From Anaerolineales bacterium (GTDB lineage: Bacteria; Chloroflexota; Anaerolineae; Anaerolineales; Villigracilaceae): 6,574 nt of DNA. The position numbers were made by a program, and so were the translations under genes. The notes below the pieces were generated by a model. That model made no database searches. It had not been told where the DNA came from and saw nothing but the letters and a program-made list of their open reading frames with translations. The stretch spans positions 1 to 6,574 of the forward strand of contig WGAD01000076.1 in assembly GCA_015489255.1 (NCBI GenBank). Direction: 5' to 3'. Shown here piece by piece: positions 5,678-6,574 of this stretch (within the stretch, counting starts at the first letter, position 1; the number at the start of each line of letters is the position of its first letter).

Positions 5678-6574
5678 CGTGTCTCTTCTCCTTGGGCAAA
5701 ATCTGTGCCGAATCAACCATCTTCAGCCGGCGATAGCGGAACACGCCCTCATCATCCAGCGCGTCCAGGGTAATCAGGCCGCGCTGATAGAGATATTCCA
5801 CATAGGCGCCGGTTTTTTCCAACACCAGCAAGGCATCGTAGCCGGTGAAGTTTTCGCCATACAAACGCGCCGCCAGTTCGGCCACGCTGGAGGGACGCGC
5901 CAGCAGCGCCAGGGTTTGCGTCAGGCGTTCTGCCAGGCGGGCGCGGATCTCCATCACGCGCTGCGGCAGCGCCATTATTGGTTCGCCGTGCCCGGCCAAA
6001 GCCAGGCGGCAATCGCCCGCCCAGGCCAGTAGCGCATCCAGCGATTGCAAGTACTGCCACAACCCGCTGTGGCCGTTCACTTCCGTCGGCGTCAGGTGCG
6101 GGACGATGTGCGGCAGCACATGGTCGCCGAGAAAAACCACATCGTCCAACCGCAGGGCCACCTGCCCGGGAGAATGTCCCGGGACGTGCAGCAGGCGCAA
6201 AGGGCCGATCTGCATATCCACCGCAGAGAAGGTGAAATCGGGCTGCGTATCCACATACCAGCCGCTGGTAAAGCGATACGTCTCCAGCAGCTGCGCCAAC
6301 TGCGGCGCGGCAACGCCGGCGCGGGTCAGAAAATCGGCCCGCCGCCGTGCGCCCAGCTGCAAATGCGCCTCATGATGAGACACCGTCTGCAACGCGAGTT
6401 CATGCAGGCCAATCTGTGCCTGGCTGCTTTCCCGCAGGAAGGGCAGGCCGCCAAAGTGATCGATGTGTCCATGCGTGACCAGGACATGGGTCAGATCGCT
6501 GCCGCCCGAAGCGCCTGCGGCGCGCAGTCCCGCAGCCAGGTCCCGGTTGGAGGTTTCTGTCCCGGCCCCGGCAT
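5655..6574 (-). CDS. MBL-fold metal-dependent hydrolase with winged-helix-like C-terminus, N-terminus cut by window edge
   Basis: Partial protein; 305 residues are visible, with frame from position 6572. It has the metallo-beta-lactamase metal ligands in order: THGHIDH (33-39 of the visible part), His133 in HVPGHSPG, Asp150 in FLGDHVLPH and a final His195 in GHGEP. The set is complete for a two-metal hydrolase. The C-terminal region (about 222-282, RPSSVAELAARLYG and then EKTGAYVEYLYQRG) resembles the winged-helix tail of LACTB2-like proteins. Probably some 30-60 N-terminal residues lie beyond the window. MBL enzymes of this kind hydrolyse thioesters, other esters or RNA; position in a beta-oxidation operon suggests an acyl-CoA or related thioester, but nothing visible fixes the substrate. 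Its last codons overlap the ACAD-2 start by 23 bases. No in-frame ATG is seen near the right edge. Confidence 0.9.
   Translation of the reverse strand, partial: AGAGTETSNRDLAAGLRAAGASGGSDLTHVLVTHGHIDHFGGLPFLRESSQAQIGLHELALQTVSHHEAHLQLGARRRADFLTRAGVAAPQLAQLLETYRFTSGWYVDTQPDFTFSAVDMQIGPLRLLHVPGHSPGQVALRLDDVVFLGDHVLPHIVPHLTPTEVNGHSGLWQYLQSLDALLAWAGDCRLALAGHGEPIMALPQRVMEIRARLAERLTQTLALLARPSSVAELAARLYGENFTGYDALLVLEKTGAYVEYLYQRGLITLDALDDEGVFRYRRLKMVDSAQILPKEKRHDVFLSAN
5688..5693 (-). promoter_or_regulatory. Shine-Dalgarno of ACAD-2 inside the MBL hydrolase coding region
   Basis: The minus strand reads AAGGAG, 10 bases before ATG 5677 and within the final codons of the upstream gene. It selects 5677, which yields the typical family opening MYSFLPTEEQQ, over the in-frame ATG at 5716 (13 residues longer, unlike the family). 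Overlap plus internal SD suggests translational coupling. Confidence 0.7.

Noticed and set aside
4478..5773. A 431-codon plus-strand open frame opposite ACAD-2, plus similar ones at 15-833 and 3871-4602
   Set aside because: All are antisense shadows of well-supported minus-strand genes, with the same biased composition and no family motifs.
6165..6183. Perfect inverted repeat CCCGGGA-GAATG-TCCCGGG
   Set aside because: It falls inside the MBL coding region and is produced by the Pro-Gly-His-Ser-Pro-Gly codons around metal ligand His133, so protein constraint explains it.
6540..6574. ATG at the extreme right edge (minus strand, 6574-6572) as the hydrolase start
   Set aside because: It is out of frame with the hydrolase, whose visible part begins too close to the HxHxDH motif to be a full N-terminus.

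Overview
The window is a compact fatty-acid beta-oxidation operon. Every supportable gene is on the minus strand, so transcription runs from high to low coordinates. The DNA is GC-rich. Protein style and gene layout suggest a Chloroflexota (Anaerolineae-like) bacterium, but that is an impression from sequence style and was not tested by a search. Both edges cut genes, and no promoter, terminator, RNA gene, mobile element or CRISPR array is visible.

In transcription order the layout is: (1) the 3' part of a metallo-beta-lactamase-fold hydrolase with a winged-helix-like C-terminus (6574-5655); (2) a 365-residue divergent acyl-CoA dehydrogenase (ACAD-2, 5677-4580), whose start overlaps gene 1 by 23 bases; (3) a 421-residue acyl-CoA dehydrogenase (ACAD-1, 4551-3286); (4) a 799-residue fused 3-hydroxyacyl-CoA dehydrogenase/enoyl-CoA hydratase of FadN type (3235-836); (5) the first 272 codons of a thiolase (818-1). 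The gaps are only 28, 50 and 17 bases, each with a clear Shine-Dalgarno sequence, so one polycistronic mRNA is likely. The 50-base gap before fadN holds a strong GC-rich hairpin.

Together the genes cover the whole beta-oxidation spiral: acyl-CoA oxidation (ACAD-1 and ACAD-2), hydration and NAD-dependent oxidation (FadN), and thiolytic cleavage (thiolase). Acyl-CoA synthetase and electron-transfer flavoprotein genes are not in the window.

The most interesting signal is the ACAD pair. ACAD-1 keeps the catalytic glutamate and the flavin-contacting residues that a subunit supplies in cis, but has lost the residues a partner subunit supplies to FAD in trans. ACAD-2 shows exactly the reverse pattern. 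This predicts an obligate heteromeric acyl-CoA dehydrogenase with one working active site per heterodimer, analogous to the mycobacterial ChsE-type alpha2beta2 enzymes but inside an otherwise ordinary fatty-acid operon.
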